In this document: in pieces, positions 37,001 to 45,383 of the stretch
Layout: each line of letters starts with the position of its first letter
Position numbering within the stretch: the first letter of the stretch is position 1
Source: Candidatus Zambryskibacteria bacterium RIFCSPLOWO2_01_FULL_39_39
Lineage (GTDB): Bacteria; Patescibacteriota; Minisyncoccia; Phycocordibacterales; WO2-35-19
Reading direction: 5' to 3'
NCBI GenBank assembly: GCA_001823925.1
Contig: MHWB01000009.1
Coordinates: 89,086-149,464 of the forward strand
DNA: 60,379 nt
Translations under genes and position numbers: made by a program
The notes under the pieces: generated by a model
What the model saw: the letters and a program-made list of their open reading frames with translations, nothing else
Told to the model about the DNA's origin: nothing
The model's database searches: none

Positions 37001-38243
37001 TAGCAACTTCTTCACAATTCCAATTTGGATAAAAGATTACATCTCCTGATAAAATCTGAGCATTTGAAGTACGATCTTCGTCACCACAAAAAAGAGAAGT
37101 AAATTCATCATCAGAAATAGTGGCTTCGTCAGCTGGAGTTATGGCGAGATCGCCTTCTCCGATTGTAGTAAAGTCTACATTCCAATATTCACCTTCTGCT
37201 GGATGTGAGTGGACATTTAAGACGACAACCTCAACGGTTGGGTCAACTATGATTGGGTAGAAAGCTCTGTTAAGCCACTCTTGATCAGGAGTAATAACTA
37301 ATTTTCCATCTATCAAATTTAATTCAATAAGAGTGCTTACATTACCATTACTATCTGTCATGTATGGAGCAGAAATTTTGTAGAGCAGGAAGAGTTTATT
37401 GCCAACTTTTCCCTTTTTATAAAGCTCTAGGACGGCATCATTTAAGACATAGTCATAACTTTCTAAATTAATATTGTAAACAAATGCACTTGGATGCCCA
37501 GTATTTTTTAATATTATATTTTCTTTAAGGCCATTTTCAGTTATTTTATATTCAATGTCAGTATCTAAAAATACATCTCTATAAATAGTATAATCATTTT
37601 TTGTCTCAGCGACTTCTGTTGAAATACTGTCGGCAAGTGAAAGTCGCAAAGGTGATGTCTCGGTACTGTTTGTGGGGTTAATTAGTATTTCATCTGATGA
37701 GATATTTTGAGGTAAAATCAAATCTAGAGTATTATTTTTGAAATTAAGCTTTGGCGAGATTTTTTTCTCCGTGATCTCTTCAGCAGAATTTACAACTTCA
37801 TTGGTAGAAGTGGCAATCGGGGTTGAACTCGTCGCGTTCTCTATAATTTTAATCGCAGGAGTATTTGCAGATTCGTCTGAAGTTTTATTCAAAATTATAT
37901 CTGTAGTTGAGGTTGAATTATTAGAATTTTCTATTAAATTTTCTGCACCTGATACTTTAGGAGTGGTTGTAGACCCTTCAGTCTCGGTACTATTTTCTTC
38001 TAAAATTTCAATGCTAGTATTTTCCTCTATTATAATTTCAGGCGTAGTTTCTTTTTGGGGTATTGCTTCCTCTTTCTGTAATAGCACTTCCTCTTGTATT
38101 CCTATTGGTTCTGGTTCTAAAATCTCTTCTGCTAGAATTAAAATAGGTGATGAAAATATATACCAAAAAGAAAAAAACCAAAGTAAGATTTTAGTCCCAA
38201 TATTATTAAATTTTAAATAATATAGTTTTTTATTACTACGCAT
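31017..38243 (-). CDS. Giant (2408 aa) secreted surface protein: beta-repeat modules, FnIII/PKD-like region, TMs, carboxypeptidase-regulatory-like C-terminus
   Basis: N-terminal hydrophobic signal; repeated YQASTFDGGTAVLDFGDD...NLRLNSSFDASDTILF modules; late TMs; RYWGMVYDSENKQPIDPAIVTLINIHT. Confidence 0.8.
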   Translation of the reverse strand: MRSNKKLYYLKFNNIGTKILLWFFSFWYIFSSPILILAEEILEPEPIGIQEEVLLQKEEAIPQKETTPEIIIEENTSIEILEENSTETEGSTTTPKVSGAENLIENSNNSTSTTDIILNKTSDESANTPAIKIIENATSSTPIATSTNEVVNSAEEITEKKISPKLNFKNNTLDLILPQNISSDEILINPTNSTETSPLRLSLADSISTEVAETKNDYTIYRDVFLDTDIEYKITENGLKENIILKNTGHPSAFVYNINLESYDYVLNDAVLELYKKGKVGNKLFLLYKISAPYMTDSNGNVSTLIELNLIDGKLVITPDQEWLNRAFYPIIVDPTVEVVVLNVHSHPAEGEYWNVDFTTIGEGDLAITPADEATISDDEFTSLFCGDEDRTSNAQILSGDVIFYPNWNCEEVARVSHLTLKAGSHHLLFQFGDTQAEAFNAAYTWDGGGVDALWSTDANWSSDIEPTSADTVTFDNTCVSNCSPTIAADTTIAGLTIASTYAGTITQSDGNTFTVNGTFSQAGGTFIGGMSTTTFRNTFTISGGTFTAASTTVFGALPAPRTININSSQTFEKVDFNSSVGNYTWTITSGDTFVVTRDLYLTDGGLSTGTIDARENIYQASTFDGGTAVLDFGDDGVGQTYNLNGGVGLNLRLNSASDASDTILFNSASTLYGVTTTAAFVGTIPISNPSNYNVSIASSGWYQAAGTFTQGPWEFGVLNVPNGNSVFTLTGGTFTGSTATTTFTGWFTISGGTFTAASSTVFLGASAGTTMNINVSQTFERLEFNDSNGYTRTITSGDTLIATRDLYLTNGGLSTGTIDARENIYQASTFDGGTAVLDFGDDAVNQNYELNGGLGLILRLNSSFDASDTILFNAASTLYGATTTSSFVGNIPISNPGNYTVAFTAGGWYQAAGTFTQGPWEFGSYNLVNADNPFVLSGGTFIGSTATTSFSGNFTISGGTFNQASTTLFRASNGATTNIDVPTTQTFHNVTFGNSGDPYTRIIASGDTLIVTGNLLLVDGALTTGTIDARGNIYQYSTFNGGTAVLDFGDDAVNQTYNLNGGTGINLRLNSSFDASDTILFNATSMLNGVTTTAAFSGTIPISNAGGYNVRIGASGWYQAAGTFNQGDWEFGAYNPPNSNNVFVMTGGTFNGSTNTTNYSGSFSVTGGTYNSASTTVFQGTNSGTTIDVNVSQNFHNITFSSATYSRTITSSDTITALGDITFSAVVAGGTTEAYGDVTVSTTETTALVFRGSDTQTFNLTGATGSYNADITINKSGGEVQLASTLTMDAASQDLTIQEGTFNINGNTLTVNGSSGTFPVQDGGTFKFQGGETLTINSGYPTLTGSSTVEYTGSSSYTIKGYTYRNLYITGSGSFTATSGPLTIGGSFIQSDGTFTAAGATTTIAGNITRTAGTFTHNSGTVHLNGASQAVNDSTTFNNLYKVITSTDTLTFEAGATTTIAGTMTLRGASGNVLTLQSSTNGSPWYIDPQSTRSISYLDVNDSYNSNATVIEAAGTNSTDGGGNTNWRFETNAPTAGSVTITDTQLDALTVKISGASDDTALATLPYVFHNITTDVYFTATSSTYATSTGLSNGTSYTFEVGVYDVYGNSATTSSVSGSTLSPSSPSDSGGGNSGGGSSSGNGRGGISDLFSVLINNGEFYTNTKDVILNLKYPPQSNAVTFLVSNTSDFSSFVSIPITPIFDWVLCSLSSCPNGEYFVYVKYLDNKDKTLSKVSDSIILQTTTVKPPPIIPPSTNPGNSNPPTSPPGNGGGTIESLKITATVSSDGGDFLPISYGNTLTDFKLRINTETSIKSKIDYQIDWDSDGIFDDLLSSNVKTITTSVHNFTIPGEYVVFVRASSSDFIATSRARIIVENPQFESTIAGSLDRKNWTTNLYAPIDSTVSFRIESFGNVEGWYSYNISCDSSGIVDREYKKTTRTTYIARNTCLYTQSGIYTVTLIATNGSLVSTSQMFVVVGSDPAPPPPISTSTPPTTPPVATSTPPILSTTTPPISNNPPGGAQNGEGTIDRVIADVVIPFVDHTSYIASSIFADLSENKIFNVLTSLLPQIFSILRILLALLESLVGLIKSNPDMVAIISGAVAIPILTVLRNMLSPFAIRNFFDLYAGVLSVFNNFLTWSHLRTKRRYWGMVYDSENKQPIDPAIVTLINIHTDKIVETAVTDLYGRYGFMNYMGQFRIDAKKTHYLFPSNKILGDSDGLFNNVYHGEVINIEKVDDLITPNIPMDRMFYDWNQEFKTVHIHPRVDYILSYIFKVLSLSLTAVVLYLFIFNTSLITTISLALTIIMMFVSRAIPQGKLWGRVKDDKNRDISIVLYYEGLSNVVVSHAVISDNGRYFLKTLPGKYILSVRNSKSGLEIYKTHVKVGKIGVVNKEIDISEISVGEMGSGQ
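35728..36416. repeat. Direct repeat inside giant surface protein gene (68-nt exact copies at 35728..35795 and 36349..36416)
   Basis: tctaaaactgccgtacctccgtcaaaggttgaagcttggtatatattttctctagcatctatggtgcc at both positions. Confidence 0.9.
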
Positions 38244-38536
38244 ACATATATTTATAGACTCATTTTTTATTATATGCCTTTTTGTGCCTCTATTGTTTTA
38301 TTTTTTGTGTATAAACCCGCCTATATGACTAGTAATTTAATCTATCAATCCTCTTAAAAATAGAGATTAAATTTACATTTAAAACTATTTAAAAAACTTT
38401 GTTGTATTATTTTTAATAAATTCAGCCTAAAAACCAGAGGTTAAAAATAACTTCCGATTTTTAGTTAACTATAAACTGTATAAAACATTATTAAACCTTA
38501 CTACTAAATGTTTAAAAATGTCTATATGTAATATAC

Positions 38537-39796
38537 TTAATCAACAAATGTCAGCGCCTTACCCCCTTTTCCCGCTCTACCTGTACGGCCAATCCGATGG
38601 ACGTAGTCATCGTGAGTAGCGGGGATATCATAGTTTATTACATGAGATACATCAGCGATATCCAAACCTCTCGCGGCCACATCAGTCGCTACCAGTATTT
38701 GGACATGGTTATCTTTAAACAATTTGAGCGCCCGCTCTCGTCTATTTTGGTTTTTGTCGCCATGGATTGATTCTGCTTTAAAACCCCTCTCTGTTAAAAC
38801 TTTAGAAAGTTTTTCGACGCCGTGTTTGGTGCGACCAAAAATCAAGACTTTGGTCAATTCTTTTTGATTGAGTAAATCGTGGAGAGTATCTATTTTTTCC
38901 TCCCCCATTTTTACGCGCACTATATCTTGGTCTACGTTTTTTGAAGTGTCAGAAGTTTTAACTGAAATACGGATGGGCTCTTTTAGAAACTCACCAATAA
39001 GTTTTTCAATCTCTAAAGAGATGGTTGCAGAGAAAAATAATGTCTGGCGACTTTGTGGCATACCAGCCATAATGGCGCGCATGGGATTTACGAAACCCAT
39101 ATCTAGCATACGATCGGCCTCATCTAAAACAATGGTGTTAAACTCAGAAAGAGTTATAAGTTTGCGGTCTATCAAATCTTTGAGCCTGCCTGGCGTACCG
39201 ATAATAAAATTGTACACATATTGCAAATCTTTGATCTGCCTACCAATGGGAGCACCTCCAACACAGCAAACAGAAAATATTTTCATACCTTTTACAAATT
39301 CTCTCAGCTCGTTGTCTATTTGGATGGCGAGTTCGCGAGTTGGTACGATCACCATCACCTGTTCTTTTTTGTTTTGTAAAATCTTGTGGATAAGTGGCAA
39401 AAGAAAGGCCGCCGTCTTGCCGGTGCCGGTATTGGCAATACCAACCACATCGTGACCCAAAAGCACCTGCGGTATTGCTCGGTCTTGTATCGGTGTTGGT
39501 AAAATATAACCCTTTAGAACGACAGAGGCTTGAAGTCTTGCATCTATTAAAAAATCTTGAAATTTATGAGTAGGGGTAAAGTGGCTAACCTCTTCTGTGA
39601 CGGTAACTTTATTTATAAAGCGTGTTATATCTATCCTTTCGCTCTTGCCACGCCTACCTCCGCTGATAGGTCTACTTGAGCGAGAAAATCTGTTTGGGGA
39701 GTGAGCCCCTCTCTTATTGTGAAATGGTTTACGCGCAAAATTTACCGCTCTAGGACGGACTGAATTTCTTGATGACGATCGTGTATTTGTATACAT
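38537..39796 (-). CDS. DEAD-box RNA helicase
   Basis: ANTGTGKTAAFLLPL; VLDEADRMLDMGF; FSATI; HRIGRTGRAGKGG. Confidence 0.97.
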   Translation of the reverse strand: MYTNTRSSSRNSVRPRAVNFARKPFHNKRGAHSPNRFSRSSRPISGGRRGKSERIDITRFINKVTVTEEVSHFTPTHKFQDFLIDARLQASVVLKGYILPTPIQDRAIPQVLLGHDVVGIANTGTGKTAAFLLPLIHKILQNKKEQVMVIVPTRELAIQIDNELREFVKGMKIFSVCCVGGAPIGRQIKDLQYVYNFIIGTPGRLKDLIDRKLITLSEFNTIVLDEADRMLDMGFVNPMRAIMAGMPQSRQTLFFSATISLEIEKLIGEFLKEPIRISVKTSDTSKNVDQDIVRVKMGEEKIDTLHDLLNQKELTKVLIFGRTKHGVEKLSKVLTERGFKAESIHGDKNQNRRERALKLFKDNHVQILVATDVAARGLDIADVSHVINYDIPATHDDYVHRIGRTGRAGKGGKALTFVD

Positions 39797-39966
39797 AAAA
39801 ATATAAAAGGCTAAAAGCCTATAACTTTTGGTCTTATATTAAAAGGGTGACCAAAGATGTCCCAAATAGTGAGTGCAAAACAAAAATGCCAAAAACTAGT
39901 GAGATTTAGTTACTAATACAGTATATACTAAAACCAATATCTTGTCAATATTGTGCGCAATGTCTA

Positions 39967-40026
39967 CTAAACTTTCACTTTTTTTGGTTTCTTTTTTTCT
40001 TTTTTGTGTCCATCTCCTTTTGCCAT
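39967..40026 (-). CDS. Putative 19-aa lysine-rich microprotein
   Basis: Manual translation MAKGDGHKKEKKKPKKVKV*, with TATAAT (40033..40038) 6 nt upstream of ATG. Confidence 0.4.
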   Translation of the reverse strand: MAKGDGHKKEKKKPKKVKV

Positions 40027-40117
40027 ATAAAAATTATATCATAGATATGTTTAGATTAAAATATCAAAAGTGCTATTATGTGAGAAGAAGATCATTGGCA
40101 TAAGGAGGCCATAATTT

Positions 40118-41515
40118 ATGTCATTCTCGAAGGCTTTTAGACCTAAAATAATCCAAGGCGGTATGGGGGTAAATATCTCCAACTGGCACTTGGCTAAGGC
40201 CGTCTCAATGTTGGGACAACTTGGCACTGTTTCTGGAGTAGCTTTTGAAAGAATTTTTGCCAGAATACTTCAAAGGGGTGATCCGGGTGGGCATTTGAGG
40301 CGAGCTCTCTCCCACTTTCCTTTTCCAGAACACGTAGCAAGAGTTTTGGAGGCGTTTTATGTGGAAGGTGGAATTCCTCCAAATACCGCTTTCAAAGCAA
40401 CACCCGTTTTTAGTACCAACCCATCTTCACTTCTGATTTCGCTTACCGTTTGTGCAAACTTTGCACTTGTTTGGTTAGCAAAAGAGGGGCATTCAAACCC
40501 GGTGAGCATAAACTACCTAGAGAAGGTGGCATTGCCCCATGTTTATGCCATCACTGGTGCGATTTTTGCTGGAGTGGATTTTGTCACTATGGGTGCTGGT
40601 ATACCGCTCCAAATTCCTGAAGTGATAAATGCGGTGGCTGAAGGTCGGGTAGTGAAATATCGTGTTCCAGTAGAAGGGAAAAATATCACAAGTTACGAGA
40701 TGAGTTTTAATCCCGAGCGTTTTTTTGGAGGTAGACCACTCTCTGTGATAAAACCAGGGTTCATTCCCATCATTGCTTCAAATCTTTTGGCGACCATTCT
40801 CATGAAAAGATTACCAGAAGGAAGTATTGATGGTTTTGTTATAGAAGAGCCTACAGCGGGTGGACACAATGCTCCCCCAAGAAAAGGGGGTGTCTATGGT
40901 GAAAAAGATCTGGTGGATTATTCTAAAATTGCAAGCCTTGGTTTGCCGTTTTGGATTGGTGGCTCCTACGCCTCTCCAGAGAAACTAAAATGGACGCTTG
41001 AAATTGGGGCTTCTGGTATCCAAGTTGGTTCCATCTTTGCTCTTTGTGAGCAGTCGGGTATGGATAATGGACTTAGAAGAAGAATCAGGAAACTCGGTTT
41101 TGAGGGTAAACTTAACATCAGGACAGACATAGTGTTTTCTTCAACGGGGTTTCCATTCAAGATAGTGGAATTAGAGGGAACGCTTTCTAACCGAAATGTC
41201 TACGAAGCTCGAGAGCGCAGATGTGATCAAGGTGTGCTGGTTACTCTTTTTGAAAGAGAAGATGGCTCGATCGGTTCTCGTTGTCCGGCCGAACCTGTAG
41301 AGAAGTTTGTTCCCAAAGGTGGGAACGAAAAAGATGCAGTTGACAGAGGTTGTCTTTGCAATGCTCTTATCTCTACAGCTGGTTTTGGCGATGAAAAAGA
41401 GCCTCCGGTTGTTACCCTTGGAGATGATGTTTCTTTTCTACCCCATCTGATGGCGTCTGGTGATGGTTTTTACGGCGCTGAAGATGCGGTGAACTATCTT
41501 TTGGGCACAAAATAA
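40118..41515 (+). CDS. Nitronate monooxygenase-family FMN protein with extra Cys-containing C-terminus
   Basis: KIIQGGMGVNISNWHLAKAV; EEPTAGGHNAPPR; GGSYASPEKLKWTLEIGASGIQVGSIFALCEQSG; SD aaggagg upstream. Confidence 0.8.
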   Translation: MSFSKAFRPKIIQGGMGVNISNWHLAKAVSMLGQLGTVSGVAFERIFARILQRGDPGGHLRRALSHFPFPEHVARVLEAFYVEGGIPPNTAFKATPVFSTNPSSLLISLTVCANFALVWLAKEGHSNPVSINYLEKVALPHVYAITGAIFAGVDFVTMGAGIPLQIPEVINAVAEGRVVKYRVPVEGKNITSYEMSFNPERFFGGRPLSVIKPGFIPIIASNLLATILMKRLPEGSIDGFVIEEPTAGGHNAPPRKGGVYGEKDLVDYSKIASLGLPFWIGGSYASPEKLKWTLEIGASGIQVGSIFALCEQSGMDNGLRRRIRKLGFEGKLNIRTDIVFSSTGFPFKIVELEGTLSNRNVYEARERRCDQGVLVTLFEREDGSIGSRCPAEPVEKFVPKGGNEKDAVDRGCLCNALISTAGFGDEKEPPVVTLGDDVSFLPHLMASGDGFYGAEDAVNYLLGTK

Positions 41516-41519
41516 AAGA

Positions 41520-41549
41520 CCGTCCCGACAAACATCGGGACGGCATTTT
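41520..41549 (+). terminator. Rho-independent terminator of 40118..41515
   Basis: ccgtcccgacaaacatcgggacggcattttt. Confidence 0.9.
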
Positions 41550-41573
41550 TATAAATTATTTAGGGGTTTTTCA

Positions 41574-42368
41574 TTAATCTTTTTCTTCCTCTCTTTCTGA
41601 TTTATCCAATTCTTTTTCAAGCTCTTTCAATCTTCTCTCTACTATTTTATCTATTTTTTCTTGATCTTCTTTTTCTCTTTCTTCTCTATCTTTCTTTTCA
41701 TTTTTTGACTCAACTTCTTTTTTACGTTCCTTTTCTTTCTTATTTTTTTGTATTGCTCCCGACACATTTTTTTCAAAGATATCAAGTTCGGCACTGTCTA
41801 TTTTGCTCTTATTCTCATTGACCTTCTCGGCTACTTTTGAGTGAGCAGAGATGCGTCTATTGAATTCAGATTTTATATCTTCTAGTCTATTGTTATCAGA
41901 TGATGTTGCTAGTCTGCTTACGCCGTCATCAAAGTCTGAAATGCTTTTTTCAAATAATTTCTCTATCCTGTCTCTTTTTTTATCATCAAGTCTGTTTTGT
42001 ACAGATAGGATTTCGGCTTCCATTAGGCGACGAGTGGCTTTTTCTGCTTGCCATTTTATTTTTTCTTCGGGCTTTATTTTTATGATGTCTCTCAATGGTT
42101 CAGTGACACTTACTTTCATTGGATACAAGACGTTGCCGGGTAGAGAATTTTCTGCCGCCACACTCACCCCTCCCAAAAGTACAAGTACCAAAGACATTGA
42201 TAAAATAGGCGCATGGCTTCTCACAAAAAATAAGAAGGGGCTAAGTATGGGTACTCTGGGGGTTGAAGAACCCTCTAATATCTGCTTATACAAAAGATCC
42301 TTCTCATCTTTTGAAAGTTTTATGTTCTTGAGATCTTCTATTCCTTTTTTCCAAATCTGGTTATTCAT
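41574..42368 (-). CDS. Membrane protein paired with ECF sigma factor (putative anti-sigma, DUF5667-like)
   Basis: One TM; EKIKWQAEKATRRLMEAEIL; start overlaps the sigma-factor stop. Confidence 0.6.
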   Translation of the reverse strand: MNNQIWKKGIEDLKNIKLSKDEKDLLYKQILEGSSTPRVPILSPFLFFVRSHAPILSMSLVLVLLGGVSVAAENSLPGNVLYPMKVSVTEPLRDIIKIKPEEKIKWQAEKATRRLMEAEILSVQNRLDDKKRDRIEKLFEKSISDFDDGVSRLATSSDNNRLEDIKSEFNRRISAHSKVAEKVNENKSKIDSAELDIFEKNVSGAIQKNKKEKERKKEVESKNEKKDREEREKEDQEKIDKIVERRLKELEKELDKSEREEEKD

Positions 42369-42948
42369 TGTCTGTTATATCTATTTTAAACTCTTCTCGC
42401 AACTTCAGGATCAATCTCGTAATACGGATGGATATACTGTTACTAGAGACACCTAGCTCCTCTGCTATTTCTTGTGGCCTCAAACCATCTACAAATCTCA
42501 GTATCATGATTTCTGCGTCTTGCGGATTTAAATTTTTAAATACTGCTATCACCTCTTTGGCTTCTGCCGAAGCCATGATTTTTATATGAGAATCCGGATC
42601 TCTAATCTGGGGAATGAATTTACCATCTCCATCTTCGCTTTCAAGCATCTGGTCTAAGGATACAGCTTTCTTCTTTCGGTACCAGTCTATTATCTTATTG
42701 CGTGTTATGGCAAAGAGAAATGCTCTAGGGTTATCTATTTGTTTGTCGTTGTACATTGTCTGCCAGAGTTTGAGAAAAACATCTCCCGTGATATCTAAAG
42801 CCTCGTCCTTTTTTGAGATCCTAAGAAGCACAAACCGAAATATCCTATCTGCTTCTTTACCGTATATCTCTTTGAAGAGGTTTTTTTGTTTTTCTAAGTC
42901 CATATGTTGTGACGTTTCAGGTGGGATTTTCTTTCGTTCCCACCCCAT
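42361..42948 (-). CDS. ECF-type RNA polymerase sigma factor
   Basis: YGKEADRIFRFVLLRISKKDEALDITGDVFLKLWQ; LRFVDGLRPQEIAEELGVSSNSISIRITRLILKL; ATG at 42948 chosen over track start 43026. Confidence 0.9.
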   Translation of the reverse strand: MGWERKKIPPETSQHMDLEKQKNLFKEIYGKEADRIFRFVLLRISKKDEALDITGDVFLKLWQTMYNDKQIDNPRAFLFAITRNKIIDWYRKKKAVSLDQMLESEDGDGKFIPQIRDPDSHIKIMASAEAKEVIAVFKNLNPQDAEIMILRFVDGLRPQEIAEELGVSSNSISIRITRLILKLREEFKIDITDNE

Positions 42949-43058
42949 AAAACATACAATGTAAATTTTATTTTGTCTACGAAAGGAGTTGTCTCTACCA
43001 CCGTCTCCTATTACTAAGCGGTGCAAAAGTGCCGTAATTAAAAGTTAAATTATAATTT

Positions 43059-44003
43059 ATGAATTATTTATTAAGAAATCTCGTCTTAACTTTGGTGCTA
43101 ACGCTCGTTGTAGTAACACCAGTTAGCTCTTTTGCCGACTCTAAAAATAGGGTCGAAAAAGAGCGTGAAAAAATAGAAAAGAGATTAGAAAAGCAAAAAG
43201 AGAAAGAAGAAAAAAGATCAGAAAAATTGCAAGAAAAATTAGAAAAAAAATTGAATAAAAATAAAAATGATGACAGTAGACGTTGTTGGAATAGCTTTTT
43301 CCATAGAGTACTACCGTTTAGTTGGTTGACAAGCAATCTAAACAATATAAATCTAGATGATGATTGTTTCTTTGGAATACACAAAGCTACCACAACTCCA
43401 GATATTACTGCCCCAACTATAACCAATATCACAACAAAAACAGGCCAGAAGAGAGCGCTCATCTTGTGGAATACAAATGAGAAAACTCGAGGTAAAATTT
43501 ACTACTCTACTTCTACTCCAGTAAATATAGCCAATTCTTCTGTTGTCTCTGTTAACAAACAAGTCTTGGGAGGCAAAGATCATTATGTAGTTCTAAACAA
43601 CTTAGTACCTGGCACAAATTATTATGGAATAATTGAAGCAAAGGACAAGGCTGGTAACACCGCTACTTCAAGTGAGTTTCAGTTTATAACAAAAACCGCT
43701 ACAACTACTACAGACACTCTAGCCCCTAACATAAGTTCTACAAGTATAGTAGCGGGAACATCTACAATAAAAGTTTTGTGGAATACAAATGAAAACGCGA
43801 CTTCAAAAGTTTACTACTCTACTTCTACTCCCTTAAATATTTCTTCTGCTTCGTTTACACAAAGTGGCACATTTGTAACTAGCCACAATCTTACAATAGA
43901 AGGTCTATCTACTAGTACTCTTTACTACTTAGTAATAGAATCTAGCGACTCATCTGCAAATACAGCCACCTCAAGTCAATTTTCTTTGACTACTAGCCCG
44001 TAA
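43059..44003 (+). CDS. Secreted protein with Lys/Glu coiled-coil and two FnIII-like domains
   Basis: Signal peptide; KEREKIEKRLEKQKEKEEKR; duplicated ILWNTNEKTRGKIYYSTSTP / VLWNTNENATSKVYYSTSTP; divergent from the sigma factor. Confidence 0.7.
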   Translation: MNYLLRNLVLTLVLTLVVVTPVSSFADSKNRVEKEREKIEKRLEKQKEKEEKRSEKLQEKLEKKLNKNKNDDSRRCWNSFFHRVLPFSWLTSNLNNINLDDDCFFGIHKATTTPDITAPTITNITTKTGQKRALILWNTNEKTRGKIYYSTSTPVNIANSSVVSVNKQVLGGKDHYVVLNNLVPGTNYYGIIEAKDKAGNTATSSEFQFITKTATTTTDTLAPNISSTSIVAGTSTIKVLWNTNENATSKVYYSTSTPLNISSASFTQSGTFVTSHNLTIEGLSTSTLYYLVIESSDSSANTATSSQFSLTTSP

Positions 44004-44043
44004 GTGGTGTAGGTCAAAGGGTTAAAGCGAAGGCTATAATTTC

Positions 44044-44074
44044 ATTAAAACGCTCTAAAAATGGGCGTTTTAAT
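44044..44074. terminator. Bidirectional hairpin between convergent genes
   Basis: attaaaacgctctaaaaatgggcgttttaat. Confidence 0.8.
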
Positions 44075-44084
44075 GTGCTATATA

Positions 44085-44855
44085 TTAAAAAATAATCAGC
44101 CAGAGTAAAATTGGAAGTAAAATGCGATAAAGACCAAACATTATAAAATTATGTTTTTGGATATAACGCAATAAAAATACAATACTCCCCATAGCCACGA
44201 CGAAGGAGGAGGTGAAGCCTATTGAAAGTACCCCGAGTTGGTCTACCGAAAAAGAGTTATAATTTTTGATGAGGTCTAACCCACTAGCCGCTAGCATGGT
44301 TGGGACAGCGAGGAGAAATGAAAACTCAACGATAGTGGTACGTCTGAGACCTAAAGAGAGTCCTCCTACGATGGTAGCCGCAGAACGTGAGACACCGGGA
44401 ATAATGGCAATCGATTGGAAAAGTCCAATCAAAAAAGCTTCCCGATATGAAATAGAAGAAATATTTTTCTCTACAACAGCCCTCTCTTCTTTGTGGAAGT
44501 ATTCAAATATAACGAGAGCAATACCTCCTAAAAAAAGTGACCAGAGGACAATAGATTCATTACCCAAGAGATATGTTTTAACTACCTTGTACAATAAAAG
44601 ACCAATCACTCCTGTCGGGATAAACGCCACAATTAATTTTTTGATTGTCTCAATATTCCAAAGTGTTTTAAAATAGAGAAAGATAACAGCTGAAATAGCG
44701 CCAAGTTGAATAATAATCTCAAAACTTTTGGTAAAATCATTTTGAGGAATATGTAATAGCTTACTCAATAAAATGAGATGGCCAGTTGATGAGATTGGTA
44801 AAAACTCGGTTATACCTTCTACTATTCCGAAAATAATACTTTGTAAAATATCCAT
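44085..44855 (-). CDS. uppP: Undecaprenyl-diphosphatase
   Basis: GIVEGITEFLPISSTGHLIL; PGVSRSAATIVGGLSLG. Confidence 0.97.
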   Translation of the reverse strand: MDILQSIIFGIVEGITEFLPISSTGHLILLSKLLHIPQNDFTKSFEIIIQLGAISAVIFLYFKTLWNIETIKKLIVAFIPTGVIGLLLYKVVKTYLLGNESIVLWSLFLGGIALVIFEYFHKEERAVVEKNISSISYREAFLIGLFQSIAIIPGVSRSAATIVGGLSLGLRRTTIVEFSFLLAVPTMLAASGLDLIKNYNSFSVDQLGVLSIGFTSSFVVAMGSIVFLLRYIQKHNFIMFGLYRILLPILLWLIIF

Positions 44856-44920
44856 AATTTATATTATAGCACCCTCGTTTTAAGTAATGATTGAAAGAAG
44901 TTTATTTAAAATTTAAAAAA

Positions 44921-44950
44921 GCCCACACCAATTTTTTCAATGGTGAGGGT
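44921..44950 (-). terminator. Terminator after 44958..45269
   Basis: Minus strand CCCTCACCATTGAAAAAATTGGTGTGGGCTTTTTT. Confidence 0.8.
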
Positions 44951-44957
44951 CTCCAGC

Positions 44958-45269
44958 TTACGATTTTGTCAAGAAGCTGGACAAGTTGAATTGAGCTGCC
45001 TCATAAAAGGTCATGAGGCCGTAGCGAATTATTAAATCCTCTGTCTCTTCAAAAGGATTATTGTTGGACTCTGATCTAGCCTTGAGTCCCGCAGCATTTA
45101 AAGCACCTTGGAGTGCCCACAGAAACCCCCTCTTTTGTCCAGGTGTTCTGTGCTCCAAAAGGGTGATAACTTCCTCAGGATCTGCGCCCTCTTCAACAAA
45201 AAATGCTTCTAAAAGATCTGCCAAAATCTCTCTCACCTCGGAGACAGATTTCTGATTAGTGTGTACCAT
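44958..45269 (-). CDS. Small protein of unknown function
   Basis: MVHTNQKSVSEVREILADLLEAFFVEEG; SD GGGAGG; own terminator. Confidence 0.7.
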   Translation of the reverse strand: MVHTNQKSVSEVREILADLLEAFFVEEGADPEEVITLLEHRTPGQKRGFLWALQGALNAAGLKARSESNNNPFEETEDLIIRYGLMTFYEAAQFNLSSFLTKS

Positions 45270-45337
45270 TGTCTTACCACCTCCCAAAACAAAATATAAT
45301 ATTTTACAACAAAAATCAATCGTTGATAAAAAAGAAA

Positions 45338-45360
45338 ACCGCGCCCTGAAGGGGCGCGGT
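45338..45360 (-). terminator. Terminator after kinase gene
   Basis: ACCGCGCCCCTTCAGGGCGCGGTTTTCTTTTTT on minus strand. Confidence 0.92.
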
Positions 45361-45383
45361 CATAAAGAACAGATGGAAGGAGG

